Of a stretch of 35,161 nucleotides of DNA, positions 1-7,540 are shown in pieces. The stretch lies in contig DGTD01000066.1 of assembly GCA_002396385.1 (NCBI GenBank), forward strand, positions 1 to 35,161, in the 5' to 3' direction. A model generated the notes under the pieces. That model did no database searches. It was not told the DNA's origin and was given only the letters and a program-made list of their open reading frames with translations. Origin of the DNA: Bacteroidales bacterium UBA4345. GTDB lineage: Bacteria; Bacteroidota; Bacteroidia; Bacteroidales; Paludibacteraceae. The position numbers and the translations under genes were made by a program. Every line of letters begins with the position of its first letter. Positions within the stretch are counted from its first letter, which is position 1.

Positions 1-187
1 TGGCACGCCTTTCGCCAGCACTCTCACCAAGCTGTTCGCTGTTCATATACGTCAGGTCCGTAATCTCCTTCCCGTCTTTCAGTTCAAGAAGGCAGTTCAG
101 AAAACTGATAAGCAGATCCTTGTTCGCCTCCGTTCCGAATATCTTCTTGAAGGCGAAGTCTGTATAGAAATTTATGTAGCGGCTCAT
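1..187 (-). CDS. Rpn-family PD-(D/E)XK nuclease/putative transposase, N-terminal fragment (runs off left edge)
   Basis: Reading the minus strand from 187 gives about 62 residues beginning MSRYINFYTDFAFKKIFG and continuing NKDLLISFLNCLLE to the window edge. The FTDFAFKKIFG opening followed by a helix with N-x-D-LL-I-SFLN is the signature start of the Rpn family (PF12784-type, recombination-promoting nuclease/transposase, PD-(D/E)XK fold), normally about 280-320 aa. The catalytic core lies outside the window, so activity cannot be judged. An in-frame ATG at 208 is an alternative start, but family members usually start at the MSxYINxxTDF position. These genes often exist in several copies per Bacteroidales genome. 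Confidence 0.75.
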   Translation of the reverse strand, partial: MSRYINFYTDFAFKKIFGTEANKDLLISFLNCLLELKDGKEITDLTYMNSEQLGESAGERRA

Positions 188-208
188 TGCTGTACCGGGT
201 ATGCACAT

Positions 209-723
209 GATTTTTTTCGTTTATCTGTTACTTTAACACAAAGTTAACAATTTGGATTGATATGTCACCAATGATGAGATTGGATTGCATTCTCTTTATG
301 TCTTAAAATCAGTAATCGCCACCGGATTTAATGGGGAATGTAGAGCAACTATGATTTCCACGGAATTTACTTATCAAATTTTGTCAAATAGCTCCATACA
401 CTAATGACGATAATTAAAGAAAAACGCTAATCCATATTTATTTAATATGGACAATTTTAAAGCACATTCAATAAAATATGCACAATTACACCTAATCGCA
501 ACTAATTTTTTATTCATTTATAGCTACATATAGATGATTTTTTGTAAATTTGCATTACAACATGTTGTTGAGTTTTCATAATATAGTTTAAGTGTTTGAA
601 GTGGGTTCACTGTGAAGCGGGCCTGCTTTTTTTCTATCTTGCACTTTTGGCTACAACCTTGCAACTTCACCTTTTGCGGCTTGGAGTCCCTATCTTTACA
701 CCAAAAGCAAAAACGAAAGGCAT
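209..723. other. AT-rich intergenic region with a G+C-richer block before the lipoprotein gene
   Basis: About 515 bp without a convincing gene. Positions 209-590 are very AT-rich. A composition shift follows at about 597-690, including a near-direct repeat TGAAGTGGG (599-607) / TGAAGCGGG (613-621), a T-tract and TATCTTGC (635-642). TATCTTTA (691-698), about 26 bp before the ATG at 724, is a near match to the Bacteroidetes -7 box and is the more likely promoter for the downstream gene. A perfect TAAATTTG lies further up at 545-552. Confidence 0.4.
545..552 (+). promoter_or_regulatory. Bacteroidetes -7 box (TAAATTTG)
   Basis: Exact match to TAnnTTTG, the -7 element of Bacteroidetes sigma-ABfr promoters. 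It would start a transcript at about 559 and leave a 165-nt leader before 724. No clear TTTG -33 element is seen, and the nearer TATCTTTA at 691-698 competes as the promoter. Confidence 0.35.
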
Positions 724-1545
724 ATGAAGAAGTTATTCATCTTAACAGGAGTATGTAGCAGTCTGCTGATAGCTGCGGTTTCAGGTCTCATAGCATGTTC
801 AAGTGACGACGAAGACGATCTGGTACAATTCCTCATCACCGACAAGGAAACCACGATGACAATTTCCTACGATTCTTTAATCAGCATAGAGAATGCCAGG
901 GCAGAACAGACAATCGACTTCAAAGAATTGAGTGTTATGCAGGGGGTGACTGTTACCGGCATTGTTGACAGCGTTACTTATGTCGACCTTGGACTATCGG
1001 TGAAATGGGCGACTTACAACGTCGGGGCCAAAAACACCAGCGCCTATGGCAATTATTTCGCATGGGGTGAGACAACGACAAAAGACGACTATTCGTGGAA
1101 TTGTTACAAGTTTTGCCGGACTAAAGATGATTTAACAAAATACTGCGACTCTAAACTGTTTGGTAAAGTAGACGATACTGCGAATTTAATGCCGGTTGAC
1201 GATGCCGCCACCCGTTATTTTGGCAAAGTGTGGAGAACGCCTACTTTTGAAGAAATGGAAGAACTACGTAAAAACTGCACTTGGGAGTGGATTGACAATT
1301 TCAACGAGACACAAACAGCAGGGGCTCTTGGCACATCAAAGAAAAACGGAAACACCATCTTCTTGCCGGCTGCGGGATACGCATGGTGCAAGAATGTGAG
1401 ACAAACGGCCGTTAAGTGTAACTATTGGACTGCCACGTCTAACAACTCGTCGGCTTATGCACTTGATTTAGATGAAGAGGCAGAGAACTATTCATTAACC
1501 GACCGAGCTTTGGGTATGCCAATTCGAGCTGTCGCAAACAAATAA
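724..1545 (+). CDS. Lipoprotein with FISUMP-like (Fibrobacter major paralogous type) domain
   Basis: 273 aa. The N-terminus is a lipoprotein signal peptide with lipobox LIAC (Cys25), then an acidic CSSDDEDD stretch that is typical of surface-exported Bacteroidetes lipoproteins. Residues about 85-270 carry YVDLGLSVKWATYNVGA, YGNYFAWGET, WRTPTFEEMEEL and YWTATSNNSSAYAL, the hallmark strings of the FISUMP/fib_succ_major family common in Bacteroidales and Fibrobacter. The fold is thought to be related to C-type lectin/formylglycine-generating-enzyme-like domains; no enzymatic activity is established, and a surface binding role is inference. Its stop lies 4 nt from the stop of the convergent deiminase gene. 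Confidence 0.8.
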   Translation: MKKLFILTGVCSSLLIAAVSGLIACSSDDEDDLVQFLITDKETTMTISYDSLISIENARAEQTIDFKELSVMQGVTVTGIVDSVTYVDLGLSVKWATYNVGAKNTSAYGNYFAWGETTTKDDYSWNCYKFCRTKDDLTKYCDSKLFGKVDDTANLMPVDDAATRYFGKVWRTPTFEEMEELRKNCTWEWIDNFNETQTAGALGTSKKNGNTIFLPAAGYAWCKNVRQTAVKCNYWTATSNNSSAYALDLDEEAENYSLTDRALGMPIRAVANK

Positions 1546-1549
1546 AGCC

Positions 1550-2416
1550 CTACATCTTTATGTTCCACGACGCACAGTGCAAACCTCCCTCCTTCTTCAG
1601 GATAGGCAGTGCATAGACTTGCAAAATGGTGTTTTTACGGTCATAATCTGGGAACAGTTTCTGGAACTGGCGGAAAACGACCTGATCTTCTTTGCAGTCG
1701 CAATTCTCGGAAAGTCCAGGCAAAACGATAAAGTCTTTGGTCCGTATATAGTTAATATAAGCCCATAAGTATTCCTCCCTACATTTCCCATAGTCAGTAT
1801 TCATCCATATATCAGAGAATTCGAATTTATACTTTAATACTTCTTTTACTTTCTTAATATATTTTGAATCTGGATATTTAGTCACAAGCAATTTATTGTC
1901 ATCAATATATGCTAGAACGCCATCGGAATGTCCATAAATTTTTTCCTCAGGATCCGATGGAATAATGTAAACCTCACATTCAAACAAATCTTCGAGCTTT
2001 TTTAACAAACCACTGGTAGAATAATTGGTGTTGTCGGCCAGTATTCGGTCGGTCAGTATAACGGCATCTTTACATTTAACGATATTACCCCCATCTAGCT
2101 TGATGTCTGACAAAGTAAGTGTTATATTGTTTTTAGCACAGATGCTTGCAACCTCTTCATTACTTGTCTTTGAATTTAGGTACTTATCGTTGTCGAGGTA
2201 ACTTGGGTTGTAGTCAAATTTCAGCATCTTGTGTTCGCTGACCTGTATGGGCATAAAGTCGCGTACCCAAATATCACGGGTCCCCTCTAATATCCGGATT
2301 TGAACTCCCTCATTACGTAAGAAATCACGGATTTTGCGATAAGCTTCAGCGGTTTTGACATCCGCCACACGATCGTCAGCAAAGAACAGTGTGTTGGTAT
2401 CTTGATCTGTTATCAT
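1550..2416 (-). CDS. Agmatine deiminase / peptidylarginine deiminase-family protein (PAD_porph)
   Basis: 288 aa, in the guanidino-group-modifying superfamily that hydrolyses agmatine, arginine or peptidyl-arginine to the citrulline-type product plus ammonia. Visible landmarks: DIWVRDFMPI (residues 48-57, the WxRDxxP substrate-site motif), LDGGN (107-111), GHSDG (162-166, catalytic His and Asp) and GGLHC near the C-terminus with the nucleophile Cys281. The order Asp/His/Cys matches the family. It is shorter than classical agmatine deiminases (about 345-370 aa) because it lacks the N-terminal PAEWEPH segment; short variants exist, so it need not be broken. No signal peptide is visible, so it is probably cytoplasmic, unlike secreted PPAD of Porphyromonas. 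The substrate cannot be assigned. Confidence 0.85.
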   Translation of the reverse strand: MITDQDTNTLFFADDRVADVKTAEAYRKIRDFLRNEGVQIRILEGTRDIWVRDFMPIQVSEHKMLKFDYNPSYLDNDKYLNSKTSNEEVASICAKNNITLTLSDIKLDGGNIVKCKDAVILTDRILADNTNYSTSGLLKKLEDLFECEVYIIPSDPEEKIYGHSDGVLAYIDDNKLLVTKYPDSKYIKKVKEVLKYKFEFSDIWMNTDYGKCREEYLWAYINYIRTKDFIVLPGLSENCDCKEDQVVFRQFQKLFPDYDRKNTILQVYALPILKKEGGLHCASWNIKM

Positions 2417-2447
2417 AAAATTATAGATTGAAGGCCGTAAAATTAGT

Positions 2448-2455
2448 CAAAACTA
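2448..2455 (-). promoter_or_regulatory. -7 box for the deiminase gene (TAGTTTTG on minus strand)
   Basis: The plus-strand reading CAAAACTA is an exact reverse match to TAnnTTTG, 32 nt upstream of the ATG at 2416. Predicted transcription start is around 2441. Confidence 0.5.
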
Positions 2456-2505
2456 GAGTCACCTCAAAACATAGACCGGTTTAAAATTGTTATGTGGGAA
2501 AGTCC

Positions 2506-3012
2506 TTAACTAAACCACCTTATCACTCCGAAAGTAACAAGCGTAAAGACCAAATAGCGGACAACTTTGCCGAGAAAAATAAAAGTTGACGTTTTCAGCA
2601 CATCGCAGCGTAAAAGTCCTAAAGCAACCGAAACTGTTTGTCCAAAACCGGGAAGGAAGGACAAAAAAGCCAGAGGCGGTCCCCATTTCTGTGCTGTTTT
2701 CACAAAGCGCCTTATCTTTCTCGGTTTTATGCGCGCATAAGTGCACAGCCAACGAAGCTTACCGAGACGGCCAATATAGAAAAATACGAGTGAGCCGCAT
2801 GTGTTGCCTGCCGATGCACAAAGAATGGTGAAAAGCGGATTCAGATGAGCTTCCGTAATAAAAAAGACAAACAAGACACTACTAGGGAACGGGACAAAAC
2901 TGGTCGCCAACATGGTCCCGACAAACACTCCCAGATATCCTCCCTCCATCAATACCCCAGACATACCCGCATAAAATTGCGAAACTGTCTCCTGTATGTA
3001 TATTAGTTCCAT
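2506..3012 (-). CDS. DedA/YqaA-family membrane protein (VTT domain)
   Basis: About 168 aa from the ATG at 3012. Hydrophobic segments alternate with LATSFVPFPSSVLFVFF (the F-x-P-x-PSE-like re-entrant motif of DedA/VTT proteins), GNTCGSLVFFYIGRLGK, and GPPLAFLSFLPGFGQTVSVALG (the second re-entrant loop with conserved G/P). YqaA-type proteins are small inner-membrane members of the DedA superfamily, linked to lipid scrambling and envelope homeostasis. An upstream in-frame ATG at 3048 exists, but a perfect -7 box (3038-3045) lies across the start of that extension and would place transcription initiation near 3031, inside it, so 3012 is preferred. Function is inferred from family only. Confidence 0.8.
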   Translation of the reverse strand: MELIYIQETVSQFYAGMSGVLMEGGYLGVFVGTMLATSFVPFPSSVLFVFFITEAHLNPLFTILCASAGNTCGSLVFFYIGRLGKLRWLCTYARIKPRKIRRFVKTAQKWGPPLAFLSFLPGFGQTVSVALGLLRCDVLKTSTFIFLGKVVRYLVFTLVTFGVIRWFS

Positions 3013-3037
3013 ATGAACTGGAGAATTACATTTTACG

Positions 3038-3045
3038 CAAAGATA
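3038..3045 (-). promoter_or_regulatory. -7 box for the DedA-like gene (TATCTTTG on minus strand)
   Basis: Plus-strand CAAAGATA is an exact TAnnTTTG on the minus strand. Transcription would begin near 3031, leaving about 18 nt of leader before the ATG at 3012; this decides the start choice. Confidence 0.55.
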
Positions 3046-3158
3046 CAAATAAAATTATGCTAATTTGACGAAATTGTGGGTCTGTTTGAAGTATTCTTCA
3101 TATTTATTTTAATTCAAAAAAACTACTTTTACGTTGTAAATACCTATTAAAAAAAGTA

Positions 3159-3599
3159 ATGAATAAGAAAACACTCACGACGCTTTTATTAATGGCTCTA
3201 ACGTTTTCGGCCAACGCAGACAACGAGGTATTAATAAACGGCAACAAGATGGAAAAAGACGCAGCCAAGCTCGAGTTTGACGGCGACAAAGCTACCATCG
3301 AATACTCCGATGGTTCAACATTTAATTACGATATGGAAGAGGTTGAGATTTACTTTACGCTCACTTCCTCGGCAAAGAACGCTGCCAACTTCCTTAAATT
3401 AAATAGTGTTGTGACCGACGAAATGCAGATTTCCGGCTTGAACGGCAGTGAAAAATTAGAAGTACGCAACACATTAGGTGAGACGCTGTTAAGCCATAAG
3501 GCGAACGCCGAGTCTGTCACTCTCGATTTACGGACTCTTTCAAAAGGTGTCTATCTACTGAAACTGGACAACCAGAGTGTTAAATTTATAAAGAAATAA
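3159..3599 (+). CDS. Small secreted protein with C-terminal T9SS type A sorting tail
   Basis: 146 aa. Residues 1-20 form a Sec signal peptide ending SANA. Residues about 21-70 are a short beta-rich segment (DKATIEYSDGSTFNYDMEEVEIYF) resembling the N-terminal segment of the GH5 enzyme encoded 10 bp downstream. Residues about 92-146 read as a T9SS sorting domain: LEVRNTLGETLLSH, VTLDLRTLSKGVYLLKL and a basic KFIKK end. T9SS tails deliver cargo across the outer membrane and are cleaved. There is almost no cargo between signal and tail, so this may be a surface/secreted partner of the GH5 enzyme or a degenerate fusion. A near-consensus -7 box TACTTTTA lies at 3124-3131. Confidence 0.75.
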   Translation: MNKKTLTTLLLMALTFSANADNEVLINGNKMEKDAAKLEFDGDKATIEYSDGSTFNYDMEEVEIYFTLTSSAKNAANFLKLNSVVTDEMQISGLNGSEKLEVRNTLGETLLSHKANAESVTLDLRTLSKGVYLLKLDNQSVKFIKK

Positions 3600-3609
3600 A
3601 AGGTGACCT

Positions 3610-4989
3610 ATGAATAAATATCTACTTTTCGCTTTAGGGTTGAACCTTGCTTTGTCGGCAACGGCACAGAACAAAATGCAGGTCACCCTTTCTGATGGAA
3701 ACATTGAAGAGTTTAACACCTCCTCTATCAGCAATGTACAATTCTACAAGGACAACAACAACTGTACAATCACATTGAAGAACGGAACCATAAAGCAATA
3801 CGATGGTAACGTTTCACACATTGGTTTTAAAAAACAGACGGCTTTCGACGCTACAAATGCGAGAACCATCAGTTACAGTATGGGACTAGGATGGAACCTC
3901 GGTAACCAGATGGATGCGCAAAACAACGGCGTTTCGTGCGAGACGTGCTGGGGTAACCAGGAAACCAACCAACAAGTTTTCGACAAGCTGAAAGAATACG
4001 GTTTTTCAACGATACGTATCCCCGTAACATGGATGGGACACATCGACGATAATAACAACTACAAGATTGAGGACGCTTGGATGAACCGTGTGGACGAGAT
4101 TGTGACCTATGCTGAAAAAGCAGGGCTTAAGGCCATTATCAACCTTCACCACGACGGTGCTGACAGCCAGTATTGGCTGAGTATTAAACAAGCTGCTGCC
4201 GACCCTAATGCCAAAGCAAAAATCGAGAAAAAGATTGCCGCAGTCTGGAAACAGATTGCCGAGCACTTTAAGGAGAGAGGCGACTTCCTGATTTTCGAGT
4301 CATTTAACGAAATCCACGACGGAGACTGGGGCTATGGTGCGAACTTGAACGACGGAGGTAAACAATACGGCATTTTAAATGAATGGAACCAGTTGTTTGT
4401 CGATGTTGTTCGCTCAACCGGTTACGAGAACAAATACCGCTACCTGGGTATTCCTGGTTACAGTACCAACCCCGAACACACCAAGAATTATCTGGTAATG
4501 CCAAAAGATGTGGTAGAGAACCGTATTTTAGTGGCTGTTCACTGTTACGACCCATACGACTATGCCACCGCATGCAAGTTTAACGAATGGGGGCACACCG
4601 GTAAAGACCTTGCAGAGTGGGGAGAGGAAGGCAGCATAGACTGGACTTTCAATTACCTGAAAGAACGATTTATCGACCAAAACATACCTCTTTACCTCGG
4701 TGAATATGGTGCTGTACACCGCGATACCGAAAGCCGTGAACGATTCAGACTTTACTATTTGGAATATGTTACAAAGTCGGCCCGCGACCATGGCTTTGGC
4801 GCCCTATACTGGGACAATGGTTCCACCAAATCGGGCATGGAGGCGTTCGGAATCATCAACCACAACACCGGTAACTATATTAACAATGGTAAGGACGTGG
4901 TAGATGTATTGCGGAAAGCCTACTATAATAACGATCCGAACTACAATCTGCAAAGTATATATAATTCGGCTCCACCAGCAGGCAACTAA
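3610..4989 (+). CDS. Secreted GH5 endo-beta-glucanase (cellulase family)
   Basis: 459 aa. Signal peptide 1-20 (LNLALSATAQ), a beta-rich N-terminal segment 21-78, then a GH5 TIM barrel from about 85 to 445. Motifs: MGLGWNLGN (91-99), TIRIPVTW (134-141), INLHHDG (177-183), ESFNEIH with acid/base Glu234, HCYDPYDY (311-318), LGEYGAV with nucleophile Glu365, and GALYWDNG with aromatic Trp401. The GWNLGN and RIPVTW strings resemble subfamily GH5_4-type endo-glucanases/xyloglucanases, but the subfamily is not certain from reading. It lacks a T9SS tail, while the small protein just upstream in the same operon has one. It acts outside the cytoplasm on beta-1,4-linked plant glycans. Confidence 0.9.
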   Translation: MNKYLLFALGLNLALSATAQNKMQVTLSDGNIEEFNTSSISNVQFYKDNNNCTITLKNGTIKQYDGNVSHIGFKKQTAFDATNARTISYSMGLGWNLGNQMDAQNNGVSCETCWGNQETNQQVFDKLKEYGFSTIRIPVTWMGHIDDNNNYKIEDAWMNRVDEIVTYAEKAGLKAIINLHHDGADSQYWLSIKQAAADPNAKAKIEKKIAAVWKQIAEHFKERGDFLIFESFNEIHDGDWGYGANLNDGGKQYGILNEWNQLFVDVVRSTGYENKYRYLGIPGYSTNPEHTKNYLVMPKDVVENRILVAVHCYDPYDYATACKFNEWGHTGKDLAEWGEEGSIDWTFNYLKERFIDQNIPLYLGEYGAVHRDTESRERFRLYYLEYVTKSARDHGFGALYWDNGSTKSGMEAFGIINHNTGNYINNGKDVVDVLRKAYYNNDPNYNLQSIYNSAPPAGN

Positions 4990-5153
4990 AAATGACAAAA
5001 GGTTGTGACAATTTATCATAATCAATAGGTTTTTAATCAGTTAATAATTAAAAAAAAGACTTTGAAGAAAGAAAAAAGTCCGATTTCCGACAAAAAAATG
5101 CAAATATGTCGCATCTTCGATAAATACATTTTGTCAATTCAAACGTATTTCTA

Positions 5154-5161
5154 TATATTTA
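5154..5161 (+). promoter_or_regulatory. Probable -7 box (TATATTTA) for the GLUG protein
   Basis: A 7/8 match to TAnnTTTG, 53 nt before the ATG at 5215. The 4990-5214 gap is otherwise AT-rich with no other visible feature. Confidence 0.35.
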
Positions 5162-5214
5162 CGGCATAACATAAAAACTACAAATTAACAATCGAAAATC
5201 AGACGTTTATATTT

Positions 5215-6333
5215 ATGAGTAAAGTAAAGAATATTAAGCGCATTTTCTTTCTATTCTTGGTCTTGTTGACTAGTGCAAGCGCTCTTTGGGCAATTAGTGG
5301 CAAATCGTTGAAAGCAGATCCAATCATTTCGGTATGTGCAGCCAACAATCACCATTTCGAAAATGGATTCTGCTCTAAATGTAACAGCCTTCAAGAGCCC
5401 GACAAAACAAATGGTGTGTACCACGTGGCAAATGCAGGTCAACTTTATTGGATTTCGAACACCGTTAATTTAGGAAACGGAGAACCTTTAACCGTTTTAC
5501 TGGTTAACGACATTACTATTAACGATAGTGTACTTGCTTCCGATGGAACGGTGGCAGATGTACAAAAGCGAATATGGGTTCCTATTGGTGACGCAAAACC
5601 ATTCAAAGGGACTTTCGACGGACAAGGTCATACTATATCGGGGCTTTTCTTCAACGATGAGTATGAATCGTATGTCGGCTTGTTTGGTTTGGTTAGTGGA
5701 GGTGATATACTAAACGTCCACATCCGCGACAGTTATTTCAGCGGCAAAAGCTTTATCGGCGGCATATGTGGCGCAATTGCCAATTCAGAAAGCATTTCCA
5801 ATATCACAAACTGCAGCAGCACTGCTGTAGTAGTTGGTTCTGACTCGTATGCCGGAGGTATTGCAGGCTATGCGTCAGGCACAATCAGCAACTGCTATTC
5901 AACAGGCAATATCGACGGCGACTGGAATGTTGCAGGAATTGTAGGTGGCGCTAATAAATGCATTGTTGAGAACTGTTTTTCAACGGGCAGAATTAACGGA
6001 AGCACCAATGTAGATGCTATAGGATTCAATGAGTCTTCGTCTTCGTTCAGCAACTGTTATTGCATGAACGGGAAAACTCAAAATGGTTTTTCAGAAGACG
6101 CTATAGCCTTCTCAAGCGGTTACATCTGTTACTTGCTGAATGAGAAAAACAGAGGTGCAGACAAGGCTCTTGTTTGGTACCAGAATCTGGACAAACGGAA
6201 TGCCGACCACATCCCCTCCCTCAATTCAAACCACAATCAGGTTTTCCAGCATACACTAAAATCAAAGATTTTCTATTCAAACTCTGAGAAAAAAGAGAGA
6301 CACGAGAAAATTGCTGCTGGAAAAATCAAATAA
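5215..6333 (+). CDS. GLUG-repeat surface/adhesin-like protein
   Basis: 372 aa. A basic N-terminus plus hydrophobic segment (residues 9-26) gives a signal peptide or anchor. A short Cys/His cluster follows: C41, H46, H47, C53, C56 in a HHFENGFCSKC arrangement, which commonly precedes GLUG domains in Bacteroidales. From about residue 70: an AGQLYWISNTVN opener, FKGTFDGQGHTISGL, then GLUG-type repeats (VGLFGLVSGG, IGGICGAI, AGGIAGYASGTISNCYSTGNI, AGIVGGANKCIVENCFSTG). These form a right-handed beta-helix-like repeat found in bacterial adhesins. The C-terminus is very basic and has no T9SS tail. A strong terminator follows immediately. Binding target is unknown. Confidence 0.75.
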   Translation: MSKVKNIKRIFFLFLVLLTSASALWAISGKSLKADPIISVCAANNHHFENGFCSKCNSLQEPDKTNGVYHVANAGQLYWISNTVNLGNGEPLTVLLVNDITINDSVLASDGTVADVQKRIWVPIGDAKPFKGTFDGQGHTISGLFFNDEYESYVGLFGLVSGGDILNVHIRDSYFSGKSFIGGICGAIANSESISNITNCSSTAVVVGSDSYAGGIAGYASGTISNCYSTGNIDGDWNVAGIVGGANKCIVENCFSTGRINGSTNVDAIGFNESSSSFSNCYCMNGKTQNGFSEDAIAFSSGYICYLLNEKNRGADKALVWYQNLDKRNADHIPSLNSNHNQVFQHTLKSKIFYSNSEKKERHEKIAAGKIK

Positions 6334-6355
6334 CAATTGAAAACTTTCTTACACA

Positions 6356-6396
6356 AGAAAAAGCTGGCCTAAAAGATGCCAGCTTTTTCTCTTTTT
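6356..6396 (+). terminator. Strong intrinsic terminator after the GLUG gene
   Basis: A 13-bp perfect stem, 6356-6368 pairing with 6378-6390, a 9-nt loop, then a T-rich run to 6396. It separates the GLUG transcript from the CDF gene. Confidence 0.85.
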
Positions 6397-6511
6397 TATG
6401 GGCTTTTTCTCACCGATTTACTAATTTTATAGGGTGTTTTTGGAAACAAAGCACCCAAACGAACCAACTATTCTCACGTCGAAAAAATAAAAACGACTCT
6501 AATTATAGCTG

Positions 6512-6519
6512 TATATTTG
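6512..6519 (+). promoter_or_regulatory. -7 box for the CDF transporter (TATATTTG)
   Basis: Exact TAnnTTTG match, 23 nt before the ATG at 6543; predicted start of transcription is near 6526. Confidence 0.5.
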
Positions 6520-6542
6520 TATTTTGAATAAAATCCCCAGAA

Positions 6543-7439
6543 ATGAAGTCGAGAGAGCAGAAAATAGCACAAGCAACTATCATCGGGTCAGTCGTTAACG
6601 CGTTACTTACCATCGGAAAAATCGTAGCAGGTATAGCAGGCCATAGTGCTGCAATGCTGGCGGACGGATTACACTCACTCTCAGACTTTATATCCGACCT
6701 TATCGTTTTAGTCTGTGTACGTATCTCCAGTAAAGGCCGCGATGAAGACCACGATTACGGACATGGGAAATACGAAACTTTGGCCACCTTATGCGTGGGT
6801 CTGTTATTGTTGTTTGTTGGCGGAGAGTTGTTGTGGAACGGAGTGCAAGACATACGTAACAGCTTAAACGGAGTTAACTTGAAAAGGCCTGACACAATGG
6901 CATTGTGGGCTGCCTTCATCTCAATCCTTGCAAAAGAACTTCTCTATCATTATACGTTAAAAGTTGGCAAAGATGTGTCGAGCCCTGTTGTTATTGCAAA
7001 CGCCTGGCACCACCGAACCGATGCCCTGTCATCGGTAGGTTCGGCTATAGGTATTGGAGGCGCTATAATTTTAGGCGAAAAATGGGTGATACTTGATCCG
7101 ATTGCGTGCTGTTGTATCAGTGTGCTGATTATAGTAGTGGCGTTAAGGATGATAGGCCCGTCGCTCAACGAATTACTTGAGGTGTCTTTGCCACAAACAA
7201 TGGAAAACGAAATCGTCAGTTTAGCCTTGTGCGTGGAGGGCGTTAGAGGAATACACAACTTAAAAACCCGCAAAAGCGGGCCAAACATCATTATTGATGC
7301 ACACATTGTGGTTGACCCCGAAATATCGCTTCTGATAGCACACGATATATCGACAAACGTAGAAAAATCCATTCGCTCAAAATTTGGCAACGAAACACAG
7401 ATTAGCATACATCTGGAACCCTCGGAAGAAGCAGAATAA
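6543..7439 (+). CDS. Cation diffusion facilitator (CDF) family metal/proton antiporter
   Basis: 298 aa inner-membrane exporter of divalent metal ions. About six TM helices occupy residues 10-205, followed by a cytoplasmic ferredoxin-like metal-sensing domain (about 210-298, with VEGVRGIHNLKTRKSGPNIIIDAHIVVDP and a final IHLEP). The transport site is visible as H44-x3-D48 in TM2 (ADGLHSLSD) and H156-x3-D160 in TM5 (AWHHRTD), the HD/HD arrangement usual in Zn2+-selecting members. DYGHGKYE (71-78) is the conserved TM2-3 loop. It is transcribed alone from its own promoter; metal specificity is inference. Confidence 0.9.
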   Translation: MKSREQKIAQATIIGSVVNALLTIGKIVAGIAGHSAAMLADGLHSLSDFISDLIVLVCVRISSKGRDEDHDYGHGKYETLATLCVGLLLLFVGGELLWNGVQDIRNSLNGVNLKRPDTMALWAAFISILAKELLYHYTLKVGKDVSSPVVIANAWHHRTDALSSVGSAIGIGGAIILGEKWVILDPIACCCISVLIIVVALRMIGPSLNELLEVSLPQTMENEIVSLALCVEGVRGIHNLKTRKSGPNIIIDAHIVVDPEISLLIAHDISTNVEKSIRSKFGNETQISIHLEPSEEAE

Positions 7440-7497
7440 ACAAAACTCCATAATGTAAAATTGCTTTATATAATTGCTCTGTATTCCTAAAAAACTA

Positions 7498-7505
7498 TAT
7501 CTTTG
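7498..7505 (+). promoter_or_regulatory. -7 box for the VWA/tubulin-like operon (TATCTTTG)
   Basis: Exact TAnnTTTG with an ATTG at 7473-7476 as a possible -33 element (21-bp spacing). It lies 35 nt before the first gene; the next four genes follow with gaps of 9-29 nt and no visible internal terminator. Confidence 0.5.
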
Positions 7506-7540
7506 TTAGGGATTCTACTGTTTTAATATAGATTCTGAAA

